From the NCBI RefSeq assembly GCF_013409745.1, contig NZ_JACCBH010000001.1:558001-622000 (forward strand): a stretch of 64,000 bases of DNA. Direction: 5' to 3'. Below are positions 31,397-40,634 of this stretch, piece after piece. The notes under the pieces were generated by a model. The model was not told where the DNA came from. It worked only from the letters and a program-made list of their open reading frames with translations, and did not search any database. Within the stretch, counting starts at the first letter, position 1. Each line of letters starts with the position of its first letter. Both the position numbers and the translations under genes were made by a program. The DNA is from Microbacterium pseudoresistens (GTDB lineage Bacteria; Actinomycetota; Actinomycetes; Actinomycetales; Microbacteriaceae).

Positions 31397-32794
31397 ATGC
31401 ACAAGACGGCGCTGGACGAGGAGAGCTCGCTGGCCGTGACGGAACGGGGCAGGGAGGTCCCCGTCGCCGGCCGCTATGACGTGATCGTCTGCGGAGGAGG
31501 TCCCTCCGGCGTGATCGCGGCTGTGGCCGCGGCGCGCGCCGGCGCCCACACCCTTCTGATCGAGCGCTATGGCTTCGTCGGCGGCATGTCCACCAGCGCC
31601 CTGGTGACTCCGATCAGCGAATTCCGCATCAACGGGAAGCAGCACATCGGCGGCATCCCGTTCGAGTTGCTCCGCAACGCCGCAGCGCTCGGGGGCGCCG
31701 ACATCGCGCGCAGCAGCGGCAACTATCCGGTCAACGACGAGGTGCTCAAGCTCGCGGCACAGCGCCTGCTCCTCGACAGCGGAGTCTCGCTCCTCTACCA
31801 CTCCTGGTTCTCCGACTGCATCATGGACGGCGACCGCGTGTCGCATGTCGTCGTGCAGAACAAGGCCGGGCGCGTCGCCTACGCCGCCGAAGCGTTCATC
31901 GACTGCACGGGAGACGCCGACCTCGTGCGCGCTGCGGGGTTCCCGACCGTCAAAGGCACGGTCCTGCAGCCGGCGACACTGTGGTTCCAGCTCGCAAGGG
32001 TGGACACCGACGCGCTGCAGGACATCTTCGGCGATGCCGTGGGGGGCATCCTTCCCGTCTCCGACACGATTCGTGACCGTCTTCATCAGCTGAACGACCA
32101 AGGGGAGATCCCCATCTTCGGCGGACCGTGGATCAGCAGGTTCTTCCACGACGGCATGGTGAGCATCAACGTGCTCCGCGAGCCCACCGACGCCAGCGAT
32201 CCCGAAATCTTCACACGCACCGAGTGCAGCCTTCGCGAGAACATGCATCAGATGATCGATGTCCTGCGTGCCAACTTCCCCGAGTTCAAAGACAGCTGGT
32301 TGATGAAATCCGGTATCCAGACCGGCGTACGCGAGACCTACCACATCGTCGGTCTCTACAAGCTCACCAAGGACGATGTCGTCGTTCCGAAGGCATTCCC
32401 GGACACGATCGCCAAGGGCGCCCATGTGATCGACATCCACGACTCCGACGGCACCGGGCAGAGCGATTTCACCGTGCCCAAGCAAGAGTACAACGTGCCG
32501 TTGCGCGCACTCGTGCCACGGGGCAGCCGCAACCTCATCACCGCCGGACGATGCATCAGCGCGGATGGTCCGGGGTTCGGCTCCGTGCGCACCATGGCGA
32601 CATGTATGGCGATGGGCCAGGGCGCGGGGGTCGCGGCGGCGTTGCACGTGCAACGCGGCCATAGCATGTCGCAGATGGACTTCGCCGCCGTGCGTGAACT
32701 GCTGATCGCGCAGGACGCCATCGTCGACTTCGACAACTGCGCAATCGGCGACGCGGAGTCCCTGAGCTCCGACGTGGAGATGAGCGAGGCATGA
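31397..32794 (+). CDS. FAD-dependent oxidoreductase (FAD_oxidored type)
   Basis: 465 residues. N-terminal dinucleotide-binding loop VIVCGGGPSGVIAA (glycines 33-38), an Arg-Tyr substrate region (IERYGFVGGMST) that is characteristic of this family, and a C-terminal FAD contact (NLITAGRCISADGPGFGSVRTMATCMAMG). The family includes dehydrogenases found in sugar and polyol operons whose substrates are mostly unknown. The next gene overlaps by 4 bp, so the two enzymes are coupled and probably act on the same compound. Confidence 0.85.
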   Translation: MHKTALDEESSLAVTERGREVPVAGRYDVIVCGGGPSGVIAAVAAARAGAHTLLIERYGFVGGMSTSALVTPISEFRINGKQHIGGIPFELLRNAAALGGADIARSSGNYPVNDEVLKLAAQRLLLDSGVSLLYHSWFSDCIMDGDRVSHVVVQNKAGRVAYAAEAFIDCTGDADLVRAAGFPTVKGTVLQPATLWFQLARVDTDALQDIFGDAVGGILPVSDTIRDRLHQLNDQGEIPIFGGPWISRFFHDGMVSINVLREPTDASDPEIFTRTECSLRENMHQMIDVLRANFPEFKDSWLMKSGIQTGVRETYHIVGLYKLTKDDVVVPKAFPDTIAKGAHVIDIHDSDGTGQSDFTVPKQEYNVPLRALVPRGSRNLITAGRCISADGPGFGSVRTMATCMAMGQGAGVAAALHVQRGHSMSQMDFAAVRELLIAQDAIVDFDNCAIGDAESLSSDVEMSEA

Positions 32795-34302
32795 CCGGTC
32801 CGATCCGCCCGGAAACCGCTACAGTGCGGCTGAGCCGTGCAACGCTGCGAGACCTTCCGGCCGAGGTCGCCGTTCCCGACTATCTCGACGACGAAACGCC
32901 CGTCGGCGTCGTCCATATCGGCGTCGGGAACTTCCACCGCTCCCACCAGGCGATGTACCTCGACCGCCTCCTCGCGGCGCGGAGCGACGGCGCCGTCGCG
33001 ATCTGCGGCATCGGCGTGCGCCCCGAGGATCGGCCGCTGCTGATGGCGTTGCAGGAGCAGACCGGGCTCTACAGCCTGTCTCTGTTCGCTCCCGATGGGA
33101 CCGTCGATACCCGCATCATCGGATCCTTGCGAAACGTCCTGCTGCTGCCCGATGCGCCAGACGACGCACTGGCCCGCCTCTGCGACCCGGAGGTCAGGAT
33201 CGTCAGCCTGACGATCACCGAGAGCGGTTACGTCGAGGATGCGACCACGGGCCGACGCGCTGCAGACGACCGAGCCGTCCGCGTGGAGACTGCCGACGGT
33301 CTGACGACGCCCCAGACGGCATTCGGCCTGATCGTCGCGGCGCTGCGCGCCAGGCGCACCGCCGGGACGTCTCCCTTCACTGTCATGTCCTGCGACAACA
33401 TCCAAAGGAATGGAGCTATCGCGCGAGCGAGCGTCGTGGAGACCGCGCGCCTCGTCGACCCCGACCTCGCCGACTGGATCGACGGCAACGTCGCGTTCCC
33501 GAGCACCATGGTCGATCGGATCACGCCCAGCCCGACCCCAAGCCAGCTCGCGCTCGTGGATGGGGTGCTCGGGCTTCGCGACAAGGCGCCGGTCGTGGCT
33601 GAACCCTTTGTCCAGTGGATACTCGAGGACGACTTCCCGTCGGGACGTCCGCCGCTGGAGGACGTCGGCGCAATCTTCACGGACGACATCGGCTCCTACG
33701 AGTCGATGAAGCTCCGCCTACTCAACGGCGCGCATCAGGTGCTGGCCTACGTCGGTCTCCTCCGTGGGCATCGATTCGCCCACGAAGCCGTGGCGGACCC
33801 CGTGGTCCGCCACTGGCTGGACGTGTACTGGCGCGAGCTCGCGCTCCCGACTCTCGACCTACCCGACGGGGTCGACGGCGACGACTACCTCCGCACGCTC
33901 CTCGAGCGCTTCGGCAACCCGGCCATCGCAGACACGCTCGAGCGCCTGGCGACGGACTCCAGTGCCAGGATGGCGAAGTTCGTTCTCCCTGTTCTCGTCG
34001 ACGCCCGCGACCGTCCCGGCTTCGCCGAGTTGACCGCGGTGATCCTCGAGAGCTGGGTCACCGCCGTCAGGTCGAGTTCCTCCGATCTGATCTCTTCCGG
34101 CGTCCCATCCGACGTGCACGCGGCGATCGCCGGCGGGAGCCCGCTCCTCTCCGCGGTGGACTGGCTGAGGCCTCTGTCGGCGGACCCTGCCCTGTCACTG
34201 GCCATGACCGCGGTACGGGAGACGTTCGATGCCCTCGGACCGTCGGAGGGATTGGAGCGCCTTCTGTCGCAGGCACCTGGCTGCGCGCAGGAAGCGTCCT
34301 AG
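32791..34302 (+). CDS. Mannitol dehydrogenase-family (long-chain polyol/uronate) oxidoreductase
   Basis: 503 residues, NAD(P)-dependent. The N-terminal Rossmann part has GVVHIGVGNFHRSHQAMYLD; the catalytic sequence KLRLLNGAHQVLAYVGLL contains the Lys, Asn and His of the PSLDR family. Members oxidise mannitol, fructuronate, altronate and relatives, so the substrate cannot be named. It follows the FAD enzyme with an ATGA overlap. Confidence 0.9.
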   Translation: MTGPIRPETATVRLSRATLRDLPAEVAVPDYLDDETPVGVVHIGVGNFHRSHQAMYLDRLLAARSDGAVAICGIGVRPEDRPLLMALQEQTGLYSLSLFAPDGTVDTRIIGSLRNVLLLPDAPDDALARLCDPEVRIVSLTITESGYVEDATTGRRAADDRAVRVETADGLTTPQTAFGLIVAALRARRTAGTSPFTVMSCDNIQRNGAIARASVVETARLVDPDLADWIDGNVAFPSTMVDRITPSPTPSQLALVDGVLGLRDKAPVVAEPFVQWILEDDFPSGRPPLEDVGAIFTDDIGSYESMKLRLLNGAHQVLAYVGLLRGHRFAHEAVADPVVRHWLDVYWRELALPTLDLPDGVDGDDYLRTLLERFGNPAIADTLERLATDSSARMAKFVLPVLVDARDRPGFAELTAVILESWVTAVRSSSSDLISSGVPSDVHAAIAGGSPLLSAVDWLRPLSADPALSLAMTAVRETFDALGPSEGLERLLSQAPGCAQEAS

Positions 34303-34345
34303 CCAGTCCGCATGTGCCGCAACATCATTCTGTTGAAGGAACTGC

Positions 34346-34372
34346 CGGCGCCGCGAGTCGAGCCCGGCGCCG
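34346..34372. terminator. Hairpin between convergent mannitol-dehydrogenase and tetR genes
   Basis: Two copies of the self-complementary CGGCGCCG (34346-34353, 34365-34372) can pair around an 11-nt loop in the 70-bp gap between the two stop codons. No T-tract; possible bidirectional terminator. Confidence 0.4.
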
Positions 34373-34993
34373 CTACTCCTCGATGAGCAGCTGCACCAGC
34401 CAGCCGAGCTCCTCGCCGCCGGAGTGACGCAACTGCTCGGCGTCCTGCCCCTCCATCGCACCACGCACCGCCATTCCCTCCCAGACGATCATGAGCATGC
34501 GGGCGGCGAGCTCGGCCGGGATGCGCAGCCGCAGCAGACCAGCCACGGCGATGTCGGTGATGATCTGCGCGATGCCGGCTACCATCTCGCGCTCCTGCGC
34601 CAGGTAGGCCGCGCCGAACGGCTCGTCACGGAGAGCGCGGATGCGTATCTCGCTCATCAGCATCACGCCGAGACGGTCGTCACCGCCGGAGTCCATGACC
34701 TCGCGCACCAGATCGACCGGGTCGCACCCCTCAGCGAGCGCGCCATCGGCGGCCATCTCCTCGACGCGGGTGCGCACGGAGTTGAGGCGCTCCGCCCCGA
34801 CCGAGCCCGCCAGCTCGAGGAACAGCTCATCCTTCGACTCGAAGTTGGAGTAGAAGGCGCCTCGAGTGAAGCCCGCCCGCTCGCACACCGCCTCGACGGT
34901 CGCACCGTCGAGCCCGACCTCCGCGAACACCTGGGAGGCGGCCTCGAGCAGGCGCGCCCGCGTGTTCTGCCTGCTCCGTGTCGCCGTCGACAT
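34373..34993 (-). CDS. TetR-family regulator of the adjacent MMPL exporter
   Basis: 206 residues: N-terminal TetR helix-turn-helix (RARLLEAASQVFAEVGLDGATVEAV...RGAFYSNFESKDELF) and a variable ligand domain. Start ATG at 34993, with GGAGG 5 nt upstream; an in-frame GTG two codons earlier lacks such support. Two tandem palindromes lie in the divergent region with the MMPL gene, so it probably represses both itself and the exporter. Confidence 0.92.
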   Translation of the reverse strand: MSTATRSRQNTRARLLEAASQVFAEVGLDGATVEAVCERAGFTRGAFYSNFESKDELFLELAGSVGAERLNSVRTRVEEMAADGALAEGCDPVDLVREVMDSGGDDRLGVMLMSEIRIRALRDEPFGAAYLAQEREMVAGIAQIITDIAVAGLLRLRIPAELAARMLMIVWEGMAVRGAMEGQDAEQLRHSGGEELGWLVQLLIEE

Positions 34994-35090
34994 CTGCACC
35001 TCCGCCTCTACTCTGCCGCATCCGGGCCGCGGCGCGCCTGCGCCGCGCTTTCACACCCCGCGCACAGCCTCCGCGGCGCACTCGCCGTTA

Positions 35091-35124
35091 CGATACAAGA
35101 ACGTATCGGATACATGAATGTATC
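35091..35124. promoter_or_regulatory. Tandem TetR operators upstream of the MMPL operon
   Basis: Two adjacent palindromes: CGATAC-aagaac-GTATCG (35091-35108) and GATACAT-ga-ATGTATC (35109-35124). They share the GATAC core and abut each other, as expected for a TetR pair. A possible promoter, TTACGA (35088-35093) with TACATG (35111-35116) at 17 bp, would be covered when they are bound. Confidence 0.8.
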
Positions 35125-35148
35125 GAACCCGCCTGGGAGGCCCCTGAC

Positions 35149-37950
35149 GTGTCCACGCTCCTGTCGTCGCTCGGTCGCTGGTCGTTCCGCCACCCCTGGC
35201 GCGTGCTCGTGTCATGGCTGCTCGTGCTCGGCGTCGCCGGCGGCGGGGCGCTGGTGCTCGGGTCCGGCACCGACAACTCGTTCTCGATCCCCGGCACCGA
35301 GTCGCAGGCGGGTCTGGAGCAGCTGGAGCGCACCTTCCCCCAGGTGAGCGGCACGAGCGCGCAGTTCATCGTCGTCGCCGCCGCCGGATCCGAGGTCACC
35401 GACGACGCGTATCGCGAGCCCATCGAGAAGGCCGTGGAACAGCTCGCCGACCTCGACGGCGTGCTCGCGGCCACCTCGCCGTTCGACGAGAACATCTCCG
35501 GCATGGTCAGCGACGACGACACCGCCGCCATCGCCCGACTGCAGTTCGATGGGCAGTCCACGGATGTGAGCGACGAGACGAAGGATGCGCTGCGCGCCGT
35601 GGTCACCGACCTGCAGGACGCCCTGCCCGCCGGCGCCGATGCCGAGCTCGGCGGCGACCTGTTCGCGATGTCGATCCCCGGCGTGACGCTCACCGAGGCG
35701 GTGGGCCTCGTGATCGCCCTGCTCGTGCTCATCGTCACGTTCCGGTCGTTCGTCGTGGCGGGCCTGCCGCTGCTGACCGCCGTGCTCGGAGTCGGGATCT
35801 CGATCGCCGGCATCTTCGCGGCCACCGCCTTCGCCTCGGTCTCGTCGACCACCCCGCTGCTGGCCCTCATGCTGGGTCTGGCCGTCGGCATCGACTACGC
35901 GCTGTTCATCATGGCCCGCCACCAGGATCAGGTGCGCGCGGGAACGGACCCCGAGGAGTCGGCGTCGCGCGCGACGGGCACCGCGGGCTCGGCGGTCGTG
36001 TTCGCCGGGATCACCGTGCTCATCGCACTCATCGGACTCGGCTTCGCCGGCATCCCCTTCCTCACGACGATGGGCATCGCCGCGGCCGTCGCCGTCGCGA
36101 TCGCCGTGTTCATCGCCGTCACGCTCACCCCCGCCCTGCTGGGCCTGCTCAAGGGGCGGATCGTCGGCCGCCCGCGCCGCGCACGCGCCCCTCGCAAGGG
36201 GGCGGCAGACGCCGGCGAGGATGCAGAGCCCGCCCCGAGGCGCACGTTCTCGCAGCGCTGGGTCGGCGGGGTCACCAGGCATCCTGTGCTCGTCACGATC
36301 GCCGTCGTGCTCGGGCTGGGCGTCATGGCCGTGCCGGCGACCAGCCTCGACCTCGCCCTGCCCAACGCCGGCGTGCTGCCGAAGGGGTCGGAGGCGCGCA
36401 CGACGTACGACCTGACCTCCGAGCACTTCGGCCCCGGCTCCAACGGCCCTCTCATCCTCACCGGCACGATCGTCACCTCCACCGACCCGCTCGGGCTCAT
36501 GGAGGACCTGGAGGATGCGGTGGAGAAGATCGACGGCGTCGCCGAAGTGGCCCTCGCCACCCCGAACGAGACGGCCGACACCGGCATCGTGCAGGTCATC
36601 CCCACCACGGCCCCCGACGACCCTGCTACGGCGGATCTGGTGCGCGAGCTGCGTGCGCACCACGACGAATGGCTCGACGAGTTCGGCATCGACCTGAAGG
36701 TCACCGGGTTCACCGCGGTGGCGATCGACATCTCCGATCAACTCGGGGCGGCACTGCTGCCGTTCGGCGTGTTCGTCATCGGACTCTCGCTCGTGCTGCT
36801 GACGATCGTGTTCCGCTCGATCTGGGTGCCGATCACCGCGGCCCTGGGCTACCTGCTGTCGATCGTCGCCGCCTTCGGCGTGGTCGGCGCGGTGTTCGAG
36901 TGGGGCTGGTTCGCCGACCTGCTGCATGTGGCGAAGGTCGGTCCGATCATCAGCTTCATGCCCATCGTGCTCATGGGCGTTCTGTTCGGCCTCGCCATGG
37001 ACTACCAGGTCTTCCTCGTCTCGCGGATGCGCGAGGAGTACGTGCACGACGCCGGATCGCGCAAGCCCGCCACGCGTCGCGCCGCCGCAATCCGCGCCGT
37101 CCGCAACGGGTTCACCGGGTCGGCGAAGGTCGTCACGGCGGCCGGGCTCATCATGTTCGCCGTGTTCGTCGCCTTCGTGCCGGAGGGCGATTCCAGTCTC
37201 AAGCCGATCGCGCTGGGGCTCGCGGCGGGCATCGCCATCGACGCGTTCCTCGTGCGGATGACGCTGATCCCCGCGCTCATGGCGATCCTCGGCGACCACG
37301 CCTGGCGCATCCCCGGCTGGCTCGCCCGCATCCTGCCGCACGTCGACATCGAGGGCGAGGCCGTGGAGCGCGAGCGCACCCTGGCGGCGTGGCCCGGCGA
37401 CGGATCCGTCGTCGCCGCCGACGACCTCGTGCTCGCCGCCGACGCGCCCATCCTCGAGGGGCTCTCGCTGCGCGTCGCGCCGGGCGAGGCGCTCGTCGTG
37501 ACCGGGCGCGACGCCGGGGTGCGGCGCACCCTGTCGCTCGCGCTCGCCGCGCGCATCCCTGCCGCCGACGGCCGCCTGCGCATCGCGGGGCACCTGCTGC
37601 CGGGACGCGCGGCCTGGGTGCGCGCCCACGTCGGCTGGGTCGACGTCGCCGGCTCCGAGCATCCGCTCGACGACCTGCGAGAGGCGCTGCGCGGACGCAC
37701 CGGCCTCGTCGTCGTCGACGGCCTCGACCGGCTCTCGCCCACCGCCGCCGACCAGGCCGCCGCGCTCCTGCGCGACGCCGCCGCCCGCACCGACGAGCCT
37801 CTGGCCGTCGTCGCGACCGCGGCATCCGCCGACGCGGCGAGCGCCCTGCTGCGCGAGGCGGGATGGCGACCCGACCTGCTCGACCTCACCGCGATGCGGG
37901 CATCCGCATCCGAACACCCGTCTTCCGTCCTCCGCGAGGTGACCGCATGA
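35149..37950 (+). CDS. MMPL-family exporter with fused degenerate ABC-like C-terminal domain
   Basis: 933 residues. Residues 1-730 are an RND/MMPL exporter: two repeats of one plus five membrane segments with the proton-relay region GLAVGIDYALFI and its partner GLAMDYQVFLVSRM. From about 740 there is an extra soluble domain that reads like an ABC nucleotide-binding domain (APILEGLSLRVAPGEALVVTG...) but with Walker A degraded to G786-RDAGVRRT, Arg in place of Lys, no LSGGQ motif, and a Walker-B-like VVVDGLDRL. The start is GTG at 35149 with GGGAGG 8 nt upstream. The operon continues into the YhgE gene. Substrate is probably a lipid or hydrophobic drug. Confidence 0.88.
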   Translation: MSTLLSSLGRWSFRHPWRVLVSWLLVLGVAGGGALVLGSGTDNSFSIPGTESQAGLEQLERTFPQVSGTSAQFIVVAAAGSEVTDDAYREPIEKAVEQLADLDGVLAATSPFDENISGMVSDDDTAAIARLQFDGQSTDVSDETKDALRAVVTDLQDALPAGADAELGGDLFAMSIPGVTLTEAVGLVIALLVLIVTFRSFVVAGLPLLTAVLGVGISIAGIFAATAFASVSSTTPLLALMLGLAVGIDYALFIMARHQDQVRAGTDPEESASRATGTAGSAVVFAGITVLIALIGLGFAGIPFLTTMGIAAAVAVAIAVFIAVTLTPALLGLLKGRIVGRPRRARAPRKGAADAGEDAEPAPRRTFSQRWVGGVTRHPVLVTIAVVLGLGVMAVPATSLDLALPNAGVLPKGSEARTTYDLTSEHFGPGSNGPLILTGTIVTSTDPLGLMEDLEDAVEKIDGVAEVALATPNETADTGIVQVIPTTAPDDPATADLVRELRAHHDEWLDEFGIDLKVTGFTAVAIDISDQLGAALLPFGVFVIGLSLVLLTIVFRSIWVPITAALGYLLSIVAAFGVVGAVFEWGWFADLLHVAKVGPIISFMPIVLMGVLFGLAMDYQVFLVSRMREEYVHDAGSRKPATRRAAAIRAVRNGFTGSAKVVTAAGLIMFAVFVAFVPEGDSSLKPIALGLAAGIAIDAFLVRMTLIPALMAILGDHAWRIPGWLARILPHVDIEGEAVERERTLAAWPGDGSVVAADDLVLAADAPILEGLSLRVAPGEALVVTGRDAGVRRTLSLALAARIPAADGRLRIAGHLLPGRAAWVRAHVGWVDVAGSEHPLDDLREALRGRTGLVVVDGLDRLSPTAADQAAALLRDAAARTDEPLAVVATAASADAASALLREAGWRPDLLDLTAMRASASEHPSSVLREVTA

Positions 37951-39926
37951 CCACCCTGATCGAACGCGCGCGCACGAGCCGCCCGGTGACCTGGCTCACC
38001 GTGCTCGGCGTGCTGCTGCTGCCCGCCGCGATCGGCGGCGTGTTCGTCGCCGCACTGCAGAATCCCACCGAACGCCTCGAGGAGATGTCGGCGGCGATCG
38101 TCAACCTCGACGACCCGGTCGAGATCGACGGCCAGCTCGCTCCGCTCGGCCGCCAGCTGTCGGCCGGACTCGTGGAGGGCACCGGAGACGACGACTCCAA
38201 CCTCACCTGGGTGATCTCGAACGAGAAGGATGCCGCCTCCGGCCTCGCCGACGGCACCTACCAGGCCGTCGTGACGATCCCCGAGGACTTCTCCGCCTCC
38301 GCCACCTCCGCCGGCCGCTCGATGAGCGGCGAGGCGGTGGATCCCGAGAAGGCCACGATCTCGGTCACCACAGCGCCCGACGGCCGAGTCGCCGACGGGC
38401 TCATCGCGAACCAGATCGCCACCGTCGCCGCATCAACGATGGGCACGACTCTGTCGGAGTCGACGTTGGAGAACGTGCTCGTGGGCTTCAGCACCCTCGG
38501 CGACAGCATCGGCCAGGCCGCGGACGGCGCCGCGCAGCTCGCCTCGGGAACGGCCGAAGCGGCCTCCGGTGCGGCGCGGCTGCCCGCCGGAGCCCAGGGA
38601 ATCGCTTCGGGCGCCGGCGGGCTCGCGTCCGGCGCCTCGGACCTCTCCGCGGGGCTCGGCACGATCGGCCAAGGTGCGCGCGGCGTGCAGAACGGCGCCG
38701 CACAGCTCGGCGCGGGTCTCCTCTCCGGAGCCGACCAGCTCGAGGCGCAGGGAATCGTGCCGCAGCAGCTGTTGGACGCGGCTGCCGGGTCCGCTCAGGC
38801 CGCCGCCGGCGTCGACGGCGGTCTCGGCCAGCTCTCCGACGGCCTGGCCGGGCTCACCGCGGTGTGCGGCGCGCAGGCGTCGCCGGAGTTCTGCGCGCAG
38901 CTGCAGGCGCTCGCGGACGGCGCCGCCGAGCTGCGGGACGGCTCCTCCCTCGCCGCACAGGCCGCGGCAGGAACCTCCGACGGCCTCACCCAGCTCGCCG
39001 CGCAGGCGCCGGCGTCGATCGCCGCGCAGCTGCGCACCGCCGGTCAGGGGGCGTACGACCTCGCGGGCGGCGCGGGCCAGCTCGCGGGCGGCATCGAGCA
39101 GAGCGCCTCGGGCGCATCCGCTCTGGCCGACGGCGCCACGCAGCTGCAGAGCGGCGCCGCGCAGCTGGGAACGGGGGCATCCTCGCTCGCCGACGGGCTG
39201 GGCTCGCTGGCCTCCGGTACGTCCGACCTCGCCTCGGGGCTGCGTCAGGCGGCCGACTCGCTGCCCTCCTATTCCGACGATGAGGCCACCTCGCTCGCCT
39301 CGGTCGTCGCCTCTCCCGTGCAGTCCGAATCGGACAGCGGGATGTTCGGGCCCACCGCGATCCCTGTGCTCGCGGCCGTCGTGCTGTGGTTCGGCGCGCT
39401 GGCCTCGTTCATCGCCCTGCGGGCCGTCTCGGCGCGCACCCTCGCCTCGCGACGCCCCTCGATCGGGCTCGTGCTCCGCGCGCTCGCCCCGGCGGCGGCG
39501 ATCGGTGCAGGTCAAGGTCTGCTCGTCGCGCTGATCGTGCAGACGGTCGCCGGCTACGACCCGGCCCAGTGGTGGGGCTTCGCGGGTGTCGCGGTGCTCA
39601 CCGGCGTCGCCTTCGCGGCGATCAACCAGGCGCTCGTGGCCGTGCTGAGCGGAACGGGTCGCTGGGTCGGCGCCGTCGTGGGTGTGACCGCCATCGCCGC
39701 GGCGATCATCTCGACCCTCCCCGGCTGGCTCGCCTCTGTCGCCTCCGCCCTGCCGACATCGCCCGCCGCCACGGCGCTGCTGGGCGCGAGCGGGACGGAG
39801 ACGAATGGCGTGGGATCGGCGGTCGCGGGGCTCATCGTGTGGGCCGTGCTGGCGATCGGCGCCACGACGCTCGCCGTGGCACGCCGCCGCACCACGACCG
39901 CGAAGGCCGTGCTCGCCTCCGCCTGA
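37947..39926 (+). CDS. YhgE/Pip-family membrane protein
   Basis: 659 residues: an N-terminal membrane segment (about 15-37), a long extracytoplasmic region, and five or six C-terminal membrane segments with the ABC-2-like layout of YhgE/Pip and type VII-related proteins. The middle (about residues 195-440) is a heptad-like series of GAxxLxxG units (ASGAARLPAG, ASGASDLSAG, GAAQLGAG), likely an extended coiled coil or fibre. ATGA overlap with the MMPL gene makes them one exporter unit. Confidence 0.88.
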   Translation: MTTLIERARTSRPVTWLTVLGVLLLPAAIGGVFVAALQNPTERLEEMSAAIVNLDDPVEIDGQLAPLGRQLSAGLVEGTGDDDSNLTWVISNEKDAASGLADGTYQAVVTIPEDFSASATSAGRSMSGEAVDPEKATISVTTAPDGRVADGLIANQIATVAASTMGTTLSESTLENVLVGFSTLGDSIGQAADGAAQLASGTAEAASGAARLPAGAQGIASGAGGLASGASDLSAGLGTIGQGARGVQNGAAQLGAGLLSGADQLEAQGIVPQQLLDAAAGSAQAAAGVDGGLGQLSDGLAGLTAVCGAQASPEFCAQLQALADGAAELRDGSSLAAQAAAGTSDGLTQLAAQAPASIAAQLRTAGQGAYDLAGGAGQLAGGIEQSASGASALADGATQLQSGAAQLGTGASSLADGLGSLASGTSDLASGLRQAADSLPSYSDDEATSLASVVASPVQSESDSGMFGPTAIPVLAAVVLWFGALASFIALRAVSARTLASRRPSIGLVLRALAPAAAIGAGQGLLVALIVQTVAGYDPAQWWGFAGVAVLTGVAFAAINQALVAVLSGTGRWVGAVVGVTAIAAAIISTLPGWLASVASALPTSPAATALLGASGTETNGVGSAVAGLIVWAVLAIGATTLAVARRRTTTAKAVLASA

Positions 39927-39935
39927 CCGTTGACG

Positions 39936-40319
39936 TCACCCCCGAGTGAAGGGCGCTGCCAGGTCGGGGAACATCGGGAAGTGCTTTACGTTCAGGGTCG
40001 CCAGTCGGGCTCCAGCCGTCTCCGCGGTGGCCGCGATCAAGTAGTCGGCCGTGCCGATGCCGGAATGACTCCGATGGAACTCGCGGCGAAGATCGCCTGC
40101 ACGGCGGGCGATGAGCTCACCGATCGGAATCGACGGGATCGCGTGGAGCAGCGTCTGCACCTCTCGTCGCTCAGCGCTTCGCATGCCTCCGGTGATCTCC
40201 GCGATCGTCACGACGCTCATCGCCAGCGAATCGCGACCCGCAGCATCGCGCAACCAGGCGTGCGCTTCCGGAACGCCGCGAAGATGAGCGATCAGCACAT
40301 CCGTATCGACGAGGATCAT
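39936..40319 (-). CDS. vapC: VapC-family PIN-domain toxin
   Basis: 127-residue PIN nuclease. The acidic residues that bind the metal are visible: MILVDTDVL (Asp5), VTIAEITGG (Glu) and GTADYLIAA (Asp). VapC toxins cleave tRNA or rRNA. ATG at 40319 overlaps the antitoxin stop by 4 bp (ATGA), so the two are translated together; the upstream extension MGRG is unlikely. Confidence 0.9.
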   Translation of the reverse strand: MILVDTDVLIAHLRGVPEAHAWLRDAAGRDSLAMSVVTIAEITGGMRSAERREVQTLLHAIPSIPIGELIARRAGDLRREFHRSHSGIGTADYLIAATAETAGARLATLNVKHFPMFPDLAAPFTRG

Positions 40320-40567
40320 CCCACGGCCCACACGTCATCGAGATGACGATCGCGCTCCGTGGCTCCTCTCTCAGGGACCTCGATGGCCAGCGCTCCAAAG
40401 GACGCATCGATAGCACCGAGGAGCGCCGCGGGACCGATGTCCTCGCCGATGAGCGCCCGATCGAGGAGACGACGGATGATCTCAGCGCGCGGGACACCCG
40501 CATCCTTCGCCAGACGGTCGAGTTCTTTCGTCTGGCGATCCTCAAGGTAGATGTTCGTCCGCCGCAT
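40316..40567 (-). CDS. vapB: VapB-family antitoxin (ribbon-helix-helix)
   Basis: 83 residues: an N-terminal RHH DNA-binding motif (MRRTNIYLEDRQTKELDRLA then VPRAEIIRRLLDRAL) and a C-terminal tail with FGALAIEVPERG that would wrap the toxin. It precedes vapC. ATG at 40567 is chosen because RHH proteins begin right at this strand; an in-frame upstream extension is unsupported. Confidence 0.85.
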   Translation of the reverse strand: MRRTNIYLEDRQTKELDRLAKDAGVPRAEIIRRLLDRALIGEDIGPAALLGAIDASFGALAIEVPERGATERDRHLDDVWAVG

Positions 40568-40634
40568 ACATCGCAATATACACCGCGTGGCGGACACGCG
40601 GGTCTTCCGGTACTCGCACAGCACCGGAACCGGG

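Noticed and set aside
34978..35148. N-terminal extension of the MMPL gene
   Set aside because: It covers the operators and the region upstream of tetR and is arginine-rich; GTG at 35149 has a good ribosome-binding site.
35214..37946. N-terminal extension of the YhgE-like gene (1570-codon frame)
   Set aside because: It runs out of frame through the MMPL gene as low-complexity Arg-rich sequence; the ATG at 37947 overlaps the MMPL stop.
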